This document shows positions 63,017 to 64,000 of a stretch of 64,000 nucleotides of DNA, piece after piece. Both the position numbers and the translations under genes were made by a program. Location: assembly GCF_902506195.1 (NCBI RefSeq), contig NZ_LR732817.1:1564909-1628908 (forward strand), written 5' to 3'. Every line of letters starts with the position of its first letter. Position 1 is the first letter of the stretch. This stretch comes from Citricoccus sp. K5 (lineage in GTDB: Bacteria > Actinomycetota > Actinomycetes > Actinomycetales > Micrococcaceae). The notes beneath the pieces were generated by a model that made no database searches, had not been told where the DNA came from, and saw only the letters and a program-made list of their open reading frames with translations.

Positions 63017-64000
63017 GTGCAAGGCAACGCGACATTCCGTCACTCCAATGCTTCACTCCTCTCCGTGACGGAAGTACTGGCCCCTGTCACCGTGACCAGT
63101 GCACAGCTCGACGAGGAGTTGGCTGATGTCCTGAAGGGGCTGCGGCTCCCCAAGGGCCTGCTGCCGCGCGTCGCGGGCGTCAACGCACGCCGCAATTGGG
63201 AGCACCCCGGTCACTTCCAGTTGGGCGCCGCTGAAGCCGGCCGCCAGGCCATGACCAAGGCCGGCGTCCGGCCGGACCAGATCGGGCTCATGGTCAATAC
63301 CTCCGTCACGCGCGAGACCCTCGAACCGTCCGTGGCCGTCCGCATCCACCACGAGATGGACCTGCCCACCTCCGCCACGAACTTCGACATCACCAACGCG
63401 TGCCTGGGCTTCGTCAACGGAATCACCCTGGCAGCCTCCATGATCGACTCCGGTCAGGTCGACTACGCCGTCGTCGTGGCCGGCGAGGACTCCGTCAAGG
63501 TCCAGCAGGCCACCCTGGAGAACCTGAAGCAGGAGGGCGTGGACCGCAGCAACTTCATGGAGCAATTCGCCTCCCTGACCCTGGGCTCCGGGGCCGCCGC
63601 AGCCGTCATCGGGCGCACCGACCAGCACCCCGAGGGCCACCGGATCGTCCGCGGCATCACCCGCGCCGGCACTGACCACCATGACCTCTGCGTGGGCGAC
63701 CACAAGGGCATGTTCACGGATTCCACCGCTCTGCTCAAGGACGGACTCGAGCTCGTCATGGACGCCTGGAACGACGTCCCGGCAGACTGGGGCTGGTCGG
63801 ACATGGACCGCTACGTCACCCACCAGGTCTCCCGGCTCCACACCGATTCGATCACGGAGGCGACCGGCCTGGACCCGGCCCGGTTCCCGGTCACCTTCCC
63901 CGAGCTCGGCAACGTCGGGCCGGCGTCCCTGCCGATCACCCTGGCCCGGGAGGTGGACCAGTTGTCGGCCGGCGACAAGGTGCTCTGCATGGGAGTCGGT
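63017..64000 (+). CDS. oleA: OleA: thiolase-superfamily acyl-CoA condensing enzyme (partial, runs off the window)
   Basis: The first 328 codons have no stop, so only about 10-25 residues should be missing. It belongs to the 3-oxoacyl-ACP synthase III fold. Catalytic Cys129 is in ITNACLGF, Glu103 in RETLEPS, His269 in THQVS, and Asn299 in GNVGPAS. The Cys-Glu (26) and His-Asn (30) spacings equal those of Xanthomonas OleA (Glu117, Cys143, His285, Asn315). OleA joins two acyl-CoAs head to head to start long-chain olefin synthesis, as in Micrococcus. The GTG at 63017 gives the N-terminus MQGNATFRHSNASLLSV; the ribosome binding site is weak. Confidence 0.9.
   Translation, partial: MQGNATFRHSNASLLSVTEVLAPVTVTSAQLDEELADVLKGLRLPKGLLPRVAGVNARRNWEHPGHFQLGAAEAGRQAMTKAGVRPDQIGLMVNTSVTRETLEPSVAVRIHHEMDLPTSATNFDITNACLGFVNGITLAASMIDSGQVDYAVVVAGEDSVKVQQATLENLKQEGVDRSNFMEQFASLTLGSGAAAAVIGRTDQHPEGHRIVRGITRAGTDHHDLCVGDHKGMFTDSTALLKDGLELVMDAWNDVPADWGWSDMDRYVTHQVSRLHTDSITEATGLDPARFPVTFPELGNVGPASLPITLAREVDQLSAGDKVLCMGVG

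Overview
The window is GC-rich chromosomal DNA from an actinobacterium, most likely a member of the Micrococcaceae (Micrococcus, Kocuria, Citricoccus, Arthrobacter relatives). I infer this from the actinobacteria-specific families (DUF3000, DUF3093, DUF3159, DUF3710, DUF4193, DUF5998, SepH), from the gene order yebC-ruvCAB-yajC-secDF-relA-(hypothetical)-DUF349-hisS, and from an OleA-type thiolase at the right edge. Apart from the first 5.4 kb it reads as conserved core chromosome. I saw no rRNA, tRNA, CRISPR array, insertion sequence or prophage.

Layout. 1-5.4 kb: a two-component system on the minus strand, divergent from an FtsX/MacB-type ABC exporter and a small lipoprotein; this looks like an accessory detoxification module. 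5.4-19.1 kb: hisS, a DUF349 protein and a hypothetical gene, then a long minus-strand block reading yebC, ruvC, ruvA, ruvB, yajC, secD, secF, relA (DNA repair, protein export, stringent response). 19.3-29.3 kb: M3 peptidase, alpha/beta hydrolase, msrB-threonine aldolase, DUF3000-RNase D, a FadB-type multifunctional enzyme and a Tat-exported Rieske lipoprotein. 29.3-40 kb, all minus strand: a KimA-like APC transporter with an RNA methyltransferase, aconitase, dxs with a coupled small protein, an aldo/keto reductase and a small membrane protein. 40.1-49.1 kb: two TrkA/RCK proteins divergent from the KimA-like transporter, the DUF3159/OB-fold/DUF3710/dut group, DUF3093, DUF4193, sepH, an alkaline-phosphatase-type hydrolase and DUF5998. 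49.1-54.7 kb: a GNAT plus acyl-CoA-synthetase fusion divergent from topoisomerase IV subunit A (parC). 54.7-62.8 kb: cydA-cydB-cydDC (cytochrome bd oxidase and its assembly exporter) divergent from a BlaI-type repressor and an M56 membrane metallopeptidase. 63.0 kb to the edge: oleA, truncated by the window.

Working together. The cyd block and the BlaI/M56 pair share a short divergent region with two 17-bp dyads. One dyad overlaps a -10-like element of each promoter, which suggests a proteolysis-relieved switch controlling the high-affinity terminal oxidase. The two RCK proteins sit next to a KimA-like transporter with no TrkH/KtrB subunit in view, which suggests a regulator-transporter set for potassium. 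Many minus-strand genes are coupled by 4-nt GTGA/TTGA overlaps.

Promoter observations. Eight genes have a -10-like hexamer ending 6-7 nt before the start codon, as expected for leaderless mRNAs. Several leadered genes (hisS, relA, yebC, blaI) share the hexamer TAGAAT. Functions come from recognising families by eye; no similarity search was run.
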